From NCBI RefSeq assembly GCF_029914245.1, contig NZ_JARYZI010000003.1, positions 62,001 through 126,000 on the forward strand: a stretch of 64,000 bases of DNA, read 5' to 3'. The notes beneath the pieces were generated by a model. The model was not told where the DNA came from, searched no databases, and saw only the letters and a program-made list of their open reading frames with translations. Each line of letters starts with the position of its first letter. The first letter of the stretch is position 1. Of this stretch, positions 16,933 through 25,450 are shown one piece after another. This DNA is from Fusibacter bizertensis (lineage in GTDB: Bacteria; Bacillota; Clostridia; Peptostreptococcales; Acidaminobacteraceae). Made by a program: the position numbers and the translations under genes.

Positions 16933-17990
16933 TGAATATTAATCAAGGTGAACCAAAACAAGAATCTCAAGAAAAAGTAAATTCATCGTTTGGACAAGAT
17001 ATAGGACCAAAATTTAAAACTGCTAAAGAGCATGCTAAAAAAGGCTTCTTCTCAGTGATAGTTTTTATCATTATCTTTGCTTTACTCGTTGTACTTGCAA
17101 ACAGTTTTTATATTGTTAGAGAAGATGAAGTTGCGACTGTAAGAGAGCTTGGCGAGATTAAAGCTGTTATCGTTGACTCAAATAGCAATCTCGCTCAAGA
17201 ACAAAATGATCTTGACTCAAGATTTAAAGATGTAAAAATTGATAAAGTAAAAGGTTTAAAATTTAAAACACCTTTTATCACAACTGTAGAAAAAGATACT
17301 AGCAAATTATTAACATATGTATCAAACACTGCGAAAATCAATACAAAAGACAAAATCAAATATGAAATTAACATGTATGCACAGTGGCAAATTACGCATC
17401 CAGGCATATTTAGATCTTCACTTGGAACAGTAACAGGTGCTAACACAAAAATTGATGAAATTGCATATGCGGTTATCATTGATAGAGTAAATCGTTTAAG
17501 CAGTGATGATTTTCTAAATAATAAAGAAGCACTCTCTAATATTCTTCAAGAAGCTATGGATGAACTTAATACAAACCTAGCAACGCAAGGTATACAATTA
17601 ACAGATATTGATGTTTATCGTACAATTGTACCTATATCAAATATCGAATCAACTTATAAAAAAATGGTTGCAGAGCGTGAAGCTATTGCACAGCAAATTA
17701 GATCTGAAGGGCTTGAGATTTACCAAAACACTGTAGCTGATACAGACAGAAATGTAGCTCAAATCAAATCAAGTGCCATCGAAGAATCTGAACAAATTCG
17801 TGGTGAAGCTGATGCAACTGCTCTCGAAATTTATGCAGATGGATTCAGTAAAGACCCAGATTTCTATGAATTCTGGAGAACATTAAAATCATACGAGATA
17901 ACAATAGATGCAGATACTGTGATGTATATTGATAAAAACAACAGTTATCTACAATACTTCTCAAATGGTGTTAATTCTTTAAATCAATAA
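16932..17990 (+). CDS. hflC: HflC-like SPFH-domain membrane protein
   Basis: 352 residues. A 45-residue polar N-terminus precedes one membrane helix (FFSVIVFIIIFALLVVLA). The band-7 domain follows (SFYIVREDEVATVRELGEI), then the HflC-type helix (YKKMVAEREAIAQQIRSEG) and an alanine/glutamate-rich stretch ending SKDPDFYEFWRTLKSYE, which is diagnostic for HflC. It works with HflK as a regulator of FtsH-dependent membrane proteolysis. There is an insertion of about 20 residues (DSNSNLAQEQNDLDSRFK) early in the band-7 domain. Co-translated with hflK through a one-base overlap and followed by a strong terminator. Confidence 0.87.
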   Translation: MNINQGEPKQESQEKVNSSFGQDIGPKFKTAKEHAKKGFFSVIVFIIIFALLVVLANSFYIVREDEVATVRELGEIKAVIVDSNSNLAQEQNDLDSRFKDVKIDKVKGLKFKTPFITTVEKDTSKLLTYVSNTAKINTKDKIKYEINMYAQWQITHPGIFRSSLGTVTGANTKIDEIAYAVIIDRVNRLSSDDFLNNKEALSNILQEAMDELNTNLATQGIQLTDIDVYRTIVPISNIESTYKKMVAEREAIAQQIRSEGLEIYQNTVADTDRNVAQIKSSAIEESEQIRGEADATALEIYADGFSKDPDFYEFWRTLKSYEITIDADTVMYIDKNNSYLQYFSNGVNSLNQ

Positions 17991-17996
17991 AAAACT

Positions 17997-18041
17997 AAAG
18001 GACGCATATAGATGATCTTTTTTCATCTACATGCGTCCTTT
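17997..18041 (+). terminator. Terminator after hflC
   Basis: AAAGGACGCAT at 17997-18007 pairs with ATGCGTCCTTT at 18031-18041, and the stem continues inward through TAGATGA/TCATCTA. T-rich sequence follows. It lies between convergent genes and could also serve the DAHP synthase transcript. Confidence 0.85.
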
Positions 18042-18055
18042 TCATATTTAATCGA

Positions 18056-18829
18056 TTATTTTAGCAAAGCTATACGTTTGGTGATTTGTTCCAACTCCCC
18101 TATGTCAATCGTTTGATCCTTATCGGAAATTGACTGTTCAGGATGAGTATGTGCTTCAATAAGTAAACCATTTGCCCCACACGCTATTGCAGCTTCCGAC
18201 ATAATCCCTACAAGTGCTCTAATACCTGTACCGTGACTTGGATCAACTATAATTGGATAACCTGTCTCCTTTTGTATAATAGGAACAGCCGTTAAGTCTA
18301 GCGTATTTCTAGTGTATTCTTCAAACGTTCTTATCCCTCTTTCGCAGAAAATGATGTTCTCATTGCCAGCTTTAGCAATATGCTCAGCTGCTAAAATCCA
18401 TTCTCTAATCGTTGCACTAAATCCGCGTTTTAAGAGAATTGGTTTCTTAGTCTCTCCTACAGCTTTCAGTAAAGAATAATTATACATATTCCTTGATCCT
18501 ATTTGAATGATATCTACATGCTTTATAAAAGCATCTAAATGCTGTGTATCCATTAGCTCAGTAACAATCGGTAGTCCTGTTTGACGCTTTGCCTCTAATA
18601 GGTATTCCAGGCCTTTTATGCCCAATCCTTGAAAATCATTTGGATTAGTTCTAGGCTTAAATATCCCACCTCGCAACATATTTGCACCTGCCGCTTTTGC
18701 CGCTTTAGCGATCTGTATAATTTGATCCTGACTCTCCACAGAACAAGGTCCAGCTATTATTATTGCATTTTTTCCACCGATTTTTATACCATCTATATCT
18801 ATTTCTCTTACTTTAAAATTTGAATTCAT
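18056..18829 (-). CDS. aroF: 3-deoxy-7-phosphoheptulonate (DAHP) synthase, type I-beta
   Basis: 257 residues of the AroA(I-beta)/KdsA fold. It condenses phosphoenolpyruvate and erythrose 4-phosphate, the first step of the shikimate pathway. Signature stretches include IIAGPCSVES, MLRGGIFKPRTNP, LLKRGFSATI and IVDPSHGTG. No N-terminal ferredoxin-like or C-terminal chorismate mutase domain is attached, so allosteric control through a fused domain is not expected. The start is the ATG at 18829, which GAGGAAGATA precedes. An in-frame start 81 bases upstream would overlap the previous gene and add unrelated residues. It follows the UPF0316 gene by 16 bases on the same strand. Confidence 0.92.
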   Translation of the reverse strand: MNSNFKVREIDIDGIKIGGKNAIIIAGPCSVESQDQIIQIAKAAKAAGANMLRGGIFKPRTNPNDFQGLGIKGLEYLLEAKRQTGLPIVTELMDTQHLDAFIKHVDIIQIGSRNMYNYSLLKAVGETKKPILLKRGFSATIREWILAAEHIAKAGNENIIFCERGIRTFEEYTRNTLDLTAVPIIQKETGYPIIVDPSHGTGIRALVGIMSEAAIACGANGLLIEAHTHPEQSISDKDQTIDIGELEQITKRIALLK

Positions 18830-18845
18830 TATCTTCCTCACTTGA

Positions 18846-19355
18846 CTATTTGCGCACAACACCGTATCCGCCATAAACTGCCTTCTTATCTGAAACCGTG
18901 ATAACTGCATTGTCTTGAACGGATTTGATTAAGTTTGCACATTCTTTGATTTTTTTTCTTTGTACGTACATTAAAAGAACGTATCTAGGGTGGAATTTCC
19001 CTTCACCTTTTAAAACCGTTACAGCATAACCTTTGTCTCTCAATGCTTTTACAACTGGTTCACCATGTTCATCTTTTAATATAACCTGCATTTCAGCTAA
19101 ACCGATACCAATTTTCTCTTCTATCCAACTGCCAAGATAGTTACCCACTGAAAAACCAAGTGCATAAGCAACTATTTTTAAAGGGTTTTCCATAATATTA
19201 TCAAGAACTGTACTTACCAAAACCACCCAAAGTGACACTTCGAAGAAAGCAATGATTGCGCCAATTTTTCTCTCGCCTTTTGTGATCAGAACCATTCTAA
19301 CAGTTGCCATTGAAACTTCAATTACTTTTGCAAATACGATAAATAAATAAATCAT
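18846..19355 (-). CDS. UPF0316 (DUF2179/DUF5698) membrane protein
   Basis: 169 residues. The first 85 form three hydrophobic segments with the conserved start VFAKVIEVSMATVRMVLITKG and ALGFSVGNYLGSWIEEKIG. The C-terminal 80 residues are a small alpha/beta DUF2179 domain (GYAVTVLKGEG, YVLLMYVQRKK). This domain also ends the YitT-type membrane proteins. Function is unknown. The ATG has AAGGAG upstream. It is the first gene of a two-gene unit with the DAHP synthase, but a metabolic link is not evident. Confidence 0.88.
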   Translation of the reverse strand: MIYLFIVFAKVIEVSMATVRMVLITKGERKIGAIIAFFEVSLWVVLVSTVLDNIMENPLKIVAYALGFSVGNYLGSWIEEKIGIGLAEMQVILKDEHGEPVVKALRDKGYAVTVLKGEGKFHPRYVLLMYVQRKKIKECANLIKSVQDNAVITVSDKKAVYGGYGVVRK

Positions 19356-19495
19356 TCTTTGTCTCCTTTTAAATCAATCTAGACTAGTGTTTTGAGTTTT
19401 GGGTATAATATAGTATTATAAGAATAGTACAGGCTTTGATACTGTACCATTATACATCATTTTATGGTGATTGAGAACATAACTAGGAGTATTAA

Positions 19496-20137
19496 ATGAT
19501 TGACACACTTATAGATTTAATTCAAGGACACAAACCAAATACAAGTGGTGTAAGACGACAATCATCAGTTCTTATACCTTTAATATTAAGAGATGGGTGC
19601 TGGCATCTGCTTTTTGAAAAAAGAGCCCTTACATTAAAATCACAACCTGGTGAAATTTGCTTTCCAGGCGGTTCAATTGAGGAGATCGAACATTCAAGAG
19701 AGGCGGCTATAAGAGAAACATGTGAAGAACTAGGGATTCTCGATTCTGATATCCAGTTGATTGGACAAATTGATTCTATATTAACCAGCTTCGATATGAT
19801 CATCCATTGTTTTGTCGGTATTATTAAGTATGATTTTGACAAAATTCCTTTTTCGAAAGATGAAGTAGATCATATTTTTACAGTACCCGTTCAGTATTTT
19901 GTTAAGCATCAGCCAACGACTTATATAATTGACTCCAAATTTAAGTTGTCTGATGATTTTCCTTATCAAAGTATTCCCGAGGGTAAAAATTATAATTTTA
20001 AGACCATGAAATATCCAGTTGTTTTTTATGATTACGAAGATTATACCATTTGGGGTTTAACCGCTCGCATGACCGAGCAATTTATCAATATGCTAGAGCA
20101 AAGTCACATTGATGCTTTTATTTGCGATCAACCCTAA
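19496..20137 (+). CDS. Nudix hydrolase, CoA pyrophosphatase type (NudL/YeaB-like)
   Basis: 213 residues. The Nudix box spans residues 59-81, starting GGSIEEIEHSREAAIRETCE, and fits G-x5-E-x7-R-E-U-x-E-E-x-G-U. Just before it, LLFEKRALTLKSQPGEICFPGG matches the extra motif of the CoA-pyrophosphatase subgroup (the UPF0035 signature). Such enzymes hydrolyse CoA and its derivatives to 3',5'-ADP and phosphopantetheine. Activity on other dinucleotides is possible. Single gene, divergent from the UPF0316 gene, with AGGAG upstream of the ATG. Confidence 0.87.
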   Translation: MIDTLIDLIQGHKPNTSGVRRQSSVLIPLILRDGCWHLLFEKRALTLKSQPGEICFPGGSIEEIEHSREAAIRETCEELGILDSDIQLIGQIDSILTSFDMIIHCFVGIIKYDFDKIPFSKDEVDHIFTVPVQYFVKHQPTTYIIDSKFKLSDDFPYQSIPEGKNYNFKTMKYPVVFYDYEDYTIWGLTARMTEQFINMLEQSHIDAFICDQP

Positions 20138-20161
20138 AGTTTATGATTTGCCAAATATAAA

Positions 20162-20192
20162 ATGGACTCTCACATAACACATGAAAGTCCAT
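20162..20192 (-). terminator. Terminator of the minus-strand small transcript
   Basis: On the minus strand ATGGACTTTCA pairs with TGAGAGTCCAT (11 bp with one G-U pair), followed by TTTATATTT. On the plus strand there is no T-run after the hairpin, so the signal points to a minus-strand transcript, not to the Nudix gene. Confidence 0.7.
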
Positions 20193-20261
20193 TCACTGGA
20201 ATTTGGCACGAATATTTGGTTCATATTCAGTTGTATTATAAGATTCTTTCAATATAAGCAT
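20193..20261 (-). CDS. Possible 22-residue small protein
   Basis: Frame from ATG at 20261 (MLILKESYNTTEYEPNIRAK plus two residues) ending one base before the terminator hairpin. AGGAGG is at 20268-20263, only one base from this ATG but ten bases from an in-frame TTG at 20252, which may be the true start (19 residues). The tight placement of ribosome binding site, frame and terminator supports expression. Coding is unproven. Confidence 0.3.
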   Translation of the reverse strand: MLILKESYNTTEYEPNIRAKFQ

Positions 20262-20456
20262 TCCTCCTATTTAATCAAAAACAAAGTAATTGGTATCATT
20301 TTAAAGCTTGTAGGAAATACTCATTCATTATTTGAGGCCACTGCCTCTTACGGACGTCCCAAATTCCATCTATAAAAAACCAAAGTGGTTTGTTATATTG
20401 ACTTAATACCCCTTTTGATGAGAAAATAAACAATAAATTGTACTGGAGGTATCGCA

Positions 20457-21563
20457 ATGGAGCTATCAAATATATTACTACCCTCCCACTCCGTGGAAGT
20501 TACCGTATCTGTAAGAGATGAAAATTTAAAAGCAACAGATTTAATACTTAGAACGGTTATTGAGACTGGCTTCAAAGACGGTGTATTTAAGATCATAGCC
20601 CCAATTTATCATGGAAAAGTATATAATTTCCATATTGATGAATACCTACTCGTTACATTTTCATCACCAGATCCGTCTAGCAAAGACCTATTTTCGGTAA
20701 AATGTCGAATAGTTGATCGCAACTTTGCACATAATTTATCTACCATTAAACTTATGGTAGTGGATAAACCTACAAAAGTTCAACGTAGACAATCTTTTAG
20801 AGTTAATATATATAATACTTACACCTTTAATTTTAGAAACTCTAATTACGAGTTAATGACAAAAGACATCAGTTCTTCTGGCATGTTGGCTTTATCCACA
20901 ATTCAATTGCCTAGTAATACTATAATAGAAATTACTTTTGATGCCAATCCTAAACCTAAGGAAGCTCTTGACTCTGACTACCAAGATTATAAAATATTTA
21001 AAATAAGGTGTCGTATCCTCGATAGCATGCCTCAAGTAGAAATTAGACGCTATCTAAATCGTATCCAATTTGAGGGGTTAACTGAAACTGAGTCACAATT
21101 TTTAATACAATACCTATACGCAAAACAAACTGAGATTCTACATCTCAACCCTGAGATAAGTCAAAAGATCACAAGCTACTTTGATCATGAAGATGATAAC
21201 TTTATAGATATCTATTCAACTGAATACAAAAGATTACAAGTATTTGGTCTTATTGGAACTGTCGGAATATTTATTGCATTTGTAATGCTTCTTTTTTCAA
21301 GACCTAAGAAAATGTATGTTCTAGATTATTTTTTTGATTTTTATCGCCCACAATTTTGGAAAAGTGAATACCTTTTTGGCGCTCTCATTGTCGCTATTAT
21401 AATTGTGATTCTCGATCTTATTGGGTTAACGTTAAACCTTAGGGAAATAAGAAAAAACAACAGCACGATTCATTGGCCGTTACTTTTAACACTAATGATT
21501 GCACTCTCTATCATTATTTTTGTGTATATCGTAACTTCTATCAATCAACTACCATTGTTTTAA
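20457..21563 (+). CDS. PilZ-domain c-di-GMP receptor with membrane helices
   Basis: 368 residues. The N-terminal 100 residues resemble the YcgR-N (PilZN) beta barrel. The PilZ domain begins with the c-di-GMP-binding arginine motif VQRRQSFRV at about 116-124 and has the second motif DISSSGM at about 140-146. After the PilZ domain there is a helical linker and two or three hydrophobic segments (LIGTVGIFIAFVMLLF, LFGALIVAIIIVILDLIGL, LLLTLMIALSIIIFVYIV), so the receptor is anchored in the membrane with PilZ in the cytosol. YcgR-like proteins slow the flagellar motor. The membrane tail is unlike YcgR, so the target may differ. GGAGG precedes the ATG. The last 23 bases overlap the convergent radical-SAM gene. 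Confidence 0.85.
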   Translation: MELSNILLPSHSVEVTVSVRDENLKATDLILRTVIETGFKDGVFKIIAPIYHGKVYNFHIDEYLLVTFSSPDPSSKDLFSVKCRIVDRNFAHNLSTIKLMVVDKPTKVQRRQSFRVNIYNTYTFNFRNSNYELMTKDISSSGMLALSTIQLPSNTIIEITFDANPKPKEALDSDYQDYKIFKIRCRILDSMPQVEIRRYLNRIQFEGLTETESQFLIQYLYAKQTEILHLNPEISQKITSYFDHEDDNFIDIYSTEYKRLQVFGLIGTVGIFIAFVMLLFSRPKKMYVLDYFFDFYRPQFWKSEYLFGALIVAIIIVILDLIGLTLNLREIRKNNSTIHWPLLLTLMIALSIIIFVYIVTSINQLPLF

Positions 21564-22479
21564 CTTGATCGCCTTGCATGATTTCCATCGTGTTAAGGCG
21601 TTTATTTATGTGATTAAGTACATGTCTTTTATTAAAAATCCAGCTTGGTGCTAACACATCTTCTTTTTTACCATCACCAGTTAGTCTATGAATCACAATT
21701 TTGGGGTGTAGTTTACTTATCGCTTCACAAATCCATTCTATATACTCTTCTTCATCGAGTAGTTCAAATGGCCTTTCACTATAGATCTTTGCCAAGGGCG
21801 TATTCTTTACAATATGAAGCATATGAAGTTTGATACCAAAAGGTTTTATTGCAGTTATATAATCTATGGATTTTAAAAAATCCATCTTTGTTTCATTGGG
21901 TAAACCTGCAATTAGATGCACTACAACTGGTATTCCTGCGTTTTTAAGCAGCTGAAAAGTCTTTTCAAATGCTATCATATCATAATGTCTATTGAGCCAA
22001 CCAGCACGATCATCATGAATGGTTTGAAGTCCAATTTCTACCCAAAGTACATTAAACCGTTTAAAAAGTTCAATATGCTTATCATTTACACAATCTGGTC
22101 TTGTCGCGATGACGAGTCCCTCTACTCCTTCGCAATTTAAGGCTTCTCCATAGAGGTTTTCTAAATCTTCTAAAGGCTTATAAGTATTGGTATAACTTTG
22201 AAAATACCCAATATAACCACAATCATTCCATTTTGAAGACAATAATTTTTTCTGGCTCTCTACTTGCATAGCCAAATCTATATTTTTACACTTTTCACCA
22301 TTTACAATTAACCCTGAAAAATCACCAGATCCTTCTTCAGAACAAAATACACATCCCGAACTTGATAATGTGCCATCTCTATTAGGGCAAGAAAAACCTC
22401 CATCAAGTGAAAGCTTAACCATCTTCTTACCATATGTCTTTTTCATATAATCGCTCAAACTATTATAGCGTTGTATCAC
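21541..22479 (-). CDS. TIGR01212-family radical SAM protein (YhcC/YtqA-like)
   Basis: 312 residues. The radical-SAM cluster motif has the wide spacing of this family: CPNRDGTLSSSGCVFC at about 31-46. Other family stretches are GYIGYFQSYTNTYKP, VEGLVIATRPDC and the C-terminal HRLTGDGKKEDVLAPSW. Reaction unknown; proposed roles involve RNA or sulfur chemistry. The start is a GTG at 22479 with AGGA ten bases upstream, four bases after the hydF stop, so it is probably co-transcribed with the hydrogenase maturation genes. Its 3' end overlaps the convergent pilZ gene by 23 bases. Confidence 0.88.
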   Translation of the reverse strand: MIQRYNSLSDYMKKTYGKKMVKLSLDGGFSCPNRDGTLSSSGCVFCSEEGSGDFSGLIVNGEKCKNIDLAMQVESQKKLLSSKWNDCGYIGYFQSYTNTYKPLEDLENLYGEALNCEGVEGLVIATRPDCVNDKHIELFKRFNVLWVEIGLQTIHDDRAGWLNRHYDMIAFEKTFQLLKNAGIPVVVHLIAGLPNETKMDFLKSIDYITAIKPFGIKLHMLHIVKNTPLAKIYSERPFELLDEEEYIEWICEAISKLHPKIVIHRLTGDGKKEDVLAPSWIFNKRHVLNHINKRLNTMEIMQGDQVKTMVVD

Positions 22480-22483
22480 TTAA

Positions 22484-23680
22484 TCACATCCTGTCTTTAA
22501 GGATTTCTATACTCCTTTCGAGAATACCTGAAAAATGAGCCAAGGTCAAACCATAATTGGTCATTGGAACCTCAACTTGTTCAGCTTGATCAATACGTGT
22601 TAACATCGTTTTGCGATTTACCATACATGCACCACAGTGAATTACCACATCATAAACTGACAGATCTGAAGGAAAATCATGTCCCATTGCAAACTCAATT
22701 TTGATATCAGGGCTGATATGATCATGAATCAGCTTTGGAATTTTTACCCTTCCTATATCTTCATGAGAATGATTATGTGTACAATTTTCACTGATCAAGA
22801 CTTTAGAAGTACTGTCTAAATTTTTTAACGAATTGAGTCCATTTAGCAATTTTTTAATGTCGCCCTTTTGTCTTGAAAATAGAATCGAAAATCCGGTCAA
22901 AGGAATGCTTGGAGGCACTATCTTACTCACTTCACGAAAAGCTTGTGAATCAGTAATAACTAAATCAACTTTTTTTAGCTCTGAAAGTGTATCAGCAAGT
23001 TCAGTATCTCTCACCACATGACATTTAATGCCATGATCCAAGCAATCACGAATGATTTGAACTTGAGGAAGAATAATTCGTCCCTTTGGTGCTTCAGAAT
23101 CAATAGGAACTACGAGCACAACTGTACTGCCATATGGAAGAAGATCACCTACAAGTGGTGCTTCTTCACTTAAAGTATCTAGTTTCTTCATCAATACATC
23201 ATTAAGTGCATGAATATCGCTTAACACGCCACTGTTGATGAGTTGAAATTCTGTATTTAAACCTTCTAATTTCATACTTCCTTCATCTGTTAAAAGGTCT
23301 TTTTTATTAACGACTAAAAGATGTGGAATATTAAATCTTTTGAAGACATCTACCATACTGTGATAAGCAGTAATGTCTGGATTTGAACCGTCCATCACAT
23401 AAAGAGCAAAATCTGTTCTACCTAGCATTTGCTTAGTTTTCTCAACTCTAAGTGAGCCTAGTATGCCCTCGTCATCCAATCCAGCCGTATCGATGAAAAC
23501 AACTGGTCCAAAAGGAATGAGTTCCATCGCCTTAAAGACAGGATCAGTGGTAGTTCCTTCAAAAGTAGAAACCACAGCGACATCCTGACCAATAATCGCA
23601 TTAAACAGTGATGACTTTCCAGCGTTTCTATTGCCATAGATTCCTATGTGAACTCTATTTGCATTTGGTGTTTTATTCAT
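22484..23680 (-). CDS. hydF: [FeFe]-hydrogenase maturation GTPase HydF
   Basis: 398 residues. The GTPase domain shows G1 GNRNAGKSS at 16-24, G3 DTAGLDD at 64-70 and G4 NKKD at 125-128. The C-terminal cluster-binding domain has C300-x-H302 (ENCTHNH) and HCGAC at 348-352, matching the C-x-H...H-C-x-x-C pattern of HydF. HydF carries the [2Fe] precursor built by HydE and HydG and delivers it to apo-hydrogenase. It follows hydG by about 30 bases and has AAGGAG before its ATG. Neither hydE nor a hydrogenase large subunit lies in this window. Confidence 0.95.
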   Translation of the reverse strand: MNKTPNANRVHIGIYGNRNAGKSSLFNAIIGQDVAVVSTFEGTTTDPVFKAMELIPFGPVVFIDTAGLDDEGILGSLRVEKTKQMLGRTDFALYVMDGSNPDITAYHSMVDVFKRFNIPHLLVVNKKDLLTDEGSMKLEGLNTEFQLINSGVLSDIHALNDVLMKKLDTLSEEAPLVGDLLPYGSTVVLVVPIDSEAPKGRIILPQVQIIRDCLDHGIKCHVVRDTELADTLSELKKVDLVITDSQAFREVSKIVPPSIPLTGFSILFSRQKGDIKKLLNGLNSLKNLDSTSKVLISENCTHNHSHEDIGRVKIPKLIHDHISPDIKIEFAMGHDFPSDLSVYDVVIHCGACMVNRKTMLTRIDQAEQVEVPMTNYGLTLAHFSGILERSIEILKDRM

Positions 23681-23713
23681 AATAACTCCTTGTATAGTAA
23701 ACTTTTTATTAAG

Positions 23714-25129
23714 CTATAAGAAAATATCTCGGACACCATCGTTTAAATCTTGAATGCCCTTTACTACGGTTTCTCTTGTTTTAACATCACTAATTTTCTT
23801 AATTTCTTTATCAACAAATTCATCTACTTGGATATTTAAGGCTTCATCACCGAAATCTAATGCATATTCCTTTAAAGTCATCAAAGCATTCGGTTGACAT
23901 ACATGTTGAATTTGTCCTGACTTAGCAAGGGACATAAAGCGATCTCCTGTTCTTCCCATTCTATAACAAGAGGTACAATAACTCGGTATAAAACCAGCTT
24001 CAATCAGACCTTTAATCACCTCTACCGGTGATCTCTCATCTGATACTTTAAACTGTGCTACTTCTTTAGGGCCCTCTTCACTTTCTTTATAACCACCAAC
24101 ACCAGTACATGAACCTGCACTTAGCTGTGAAACACCATGATGAATTAGCTCATCGCGAATCTCTTTTGTTTCTCTTGTTGAAAGTATAATACCTGTGAAA
24201 GGTACTGCAATTCTTAAGATTGCAACGATCTTTTTAAAGGTCTCATCATCTAGTATATGATTGAATTCATTGAGCTCCATTCCTTCTGCTTTTTTGATTC
24301 TCGGTACGGAGATGGTATGGAATCCAACGCCATAATTGTCCTCTAAATGCTGATTGTGAAGCATTAACGCAAGCACTTCAAACCTATAATCAGACAAACC
24401 GAAAAGCACTCCTGCTCCAACGTCATCAACACCAGCTTGCATTGCTCTATCAAATGCAGTTAAATGGTATTCATAATTACCTTTTAAAGATCTAGGGTGC
24501 ATTTCTAAATAGGTAGGTTTGTAATATGTTTCTTGAAATAATATATAAGTACCAATTTCAGCTTCTTTCAATTTTCTGTAATTCTCTACTGTTGTAGAAG
24601 CAATATTGACATTTACTCGTCTGATGTTACTTTTTGCTGTCGCTTCATCGTAAATAATTCGAAGTGTATCAATTACGTAATCAATTGTACAATTTACAGG
24701 ATCTTCTCCCGCTTCGAGCGCAAGTCGTTTATGTCCCATACGTTCTAAGATTCTTACTTCTTCACGAATCTCTGCTTCATTTAATTTGCGTCTCGGAAAT
24801 TCGTTTTCACGTTTATAGCCGCAATAGACACAATTATTAACACAATAATTACTCACATAAAGGGGTGCAAATAAAACAACCCTATTGCCATAGATTGATT
24901 GCTTAATGTCTGATGCAATTTTATATATTTTTTCAAGTTGCGAAGGTGAATGTGCTTGTAATAAAACTGCTATTTCTTCAAGTTCTAATCCCCTTTTTAA
25001 CTTTGCTTTCTCTATAATTGTATCGATAACTTCATCAGTAGCATCTTTCGTTTTTTCAAGCACTGATTCAATTAATGCATGATCAATAAAATTTGCTTCA
25101 CCATAGTTCTGATCGCCATACTTTGCCAT
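23714..25129 (-). CDS. hydG: [FeFe]-hydrogenase H-cluster maturase HydG (radical SAM tyrosine lyase)
   Basis: 471 residues. The radical-SAM motif is CVNNCVYCGY (C-x3-C-x2-C), and the C-terminal auxiliary cluster site C-x2-C-x22-C is present (CTSCYRMGRTGD to HVCQPNA), which is specific to HydG and absent in ThiH. It splits tyrosine to give the CO and CN ligands of the H-cluster. The ATG at 25129 follows GGAGGAAGAT. An upstream ATG at 25141 would swallow this ribosome binding site. It lies 11 bases after the TM1266-type regulator gene and precedes hydF. Confidence 0.95.
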   Translation of the reverse strand: MAKYGDQNYGEANFIDHALIESVLEKTKDATDEVIDTIIEKAKLKRGLELEEIAVLLQAHSPSQLEKIYKIASDIKQSIYGNRVVLFAPLYVSNYCVNNCVYCGYKRENEFPRRKLNEAEIREEVRILERMGHKRLALEAGEDPVNCTIDYVIDTLRIIYDEATAKSNIRRVNVNIASTTVENYRKLKEAEIGTYILFQETYYKPTYLEMHPRSLKGNYEYHLTAFDRAMQAGVDDVGAGVLFGLSDYRFEVLALMLHNQHLEDNYGVGFHTISVPRIKKAEGMELNEFNHILDDETFKKIVAILRIAVPFTGIILSTRETKEIRDELIHHGVSQLSAGSCTGVGGYKESEEGPKEVAQFKVSDERSPVEVIKGLIEAGFIPSYCTSCYRMGRTGDRFMSLAKSGQIQHVCQPNALMTLKEYALDFGDEALNIQVDEFVDKEIKKISDVKTRETVVKGIQDLNDGVRDIFL

Positions 25130-25140
25130 ATCTTCCTCCA

Positions 25141-25401
25141 TTAAGCTTCAATTGTCTTTTTCGAAATTGAAGTTTTCACTGAAACATGTTTTAAGTTACC
25201 CAACTTTCCTGTTAGACTATTGATTTCATCAACAGTACCTAAAATAATAATCGTAACAACCGATAAACCATACTGATCAAAAGGGATACCAGTACGCCCT
25301 TTAACGATACCTCTAAACTCAGCGATAATCTCATTGAATCTTTGTTGTACATCATGTGGTTCTTCTAATATCGCACTTATAACTGCTATTTTCTTATCCA
25401 T
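25141..25401 (-). CDS. TM1266-type iron-only hydrogenase system regulator
   Basis: 86 residues, an ACT/NikR-like small alpha/beta protein. It has the family pattern MDKKIAVISAILEEP, FNEIIAEFRGIVKGRTGIP and LSVVTIIILGTVDEINSLTGKLG. Genes of this family sit with hydE, hydF and hydG across Clostridia and Thermotoga and are annotated as putative regulators, although direct proof is limited. The ATG at 25401 is chosen because GGGGGATAT precedes it and the conserved family start is at this point. First gene of the hydrogenase maturation operon. Confidence 0.9.
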   Translation of the reverse strand: MDKKIAVISAILEEPHDVQQRFNEIIAEFRGIVKGRTGIPFDQYGLSVVTIIILGTVDEINSLTGKLGNLKHVSVKTSISKKTIEA

Positions 25402-25450
25402 ATATCCCCCAAACAACTTTTACGCATTATATGTTATCAAATGTAATTAA

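Larger units (their letters stand above)
20157..20375 (-). ncRNA. Candidate structured RNA / small-ORF transcript
   Basis: The 319-base gap before the PilZ gene carries ordered structure on the minus strand. A 10-bp closing helix is formed by TGGAATTTGG (20368-20359) and CCAAATTCCA (20206-20197). Inside are GAGGC/GCCTC and an 8-pair AGUAUUUC/GGAAUGCU helix. A strong terminator follows at 20192-20162. The size is near that of 6S RNA, but I see no conserved 6S bubble. An AGGAGG and a 22-codon frame also lie in it, so it may be a peptide gene instead. No strong promoter is seen; ATATAAC (minus strand, 20398-20392) is the best -10 candidate. Confidence 0.4.

Noticed and set aside
20181-20375. 64-codon plus-strand frame before the PilZ gene
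   Set aside because: No ribosome binding site, and it spans the terminator and helix elements of the minus-strand transcript. Hydrophobic content looks random.
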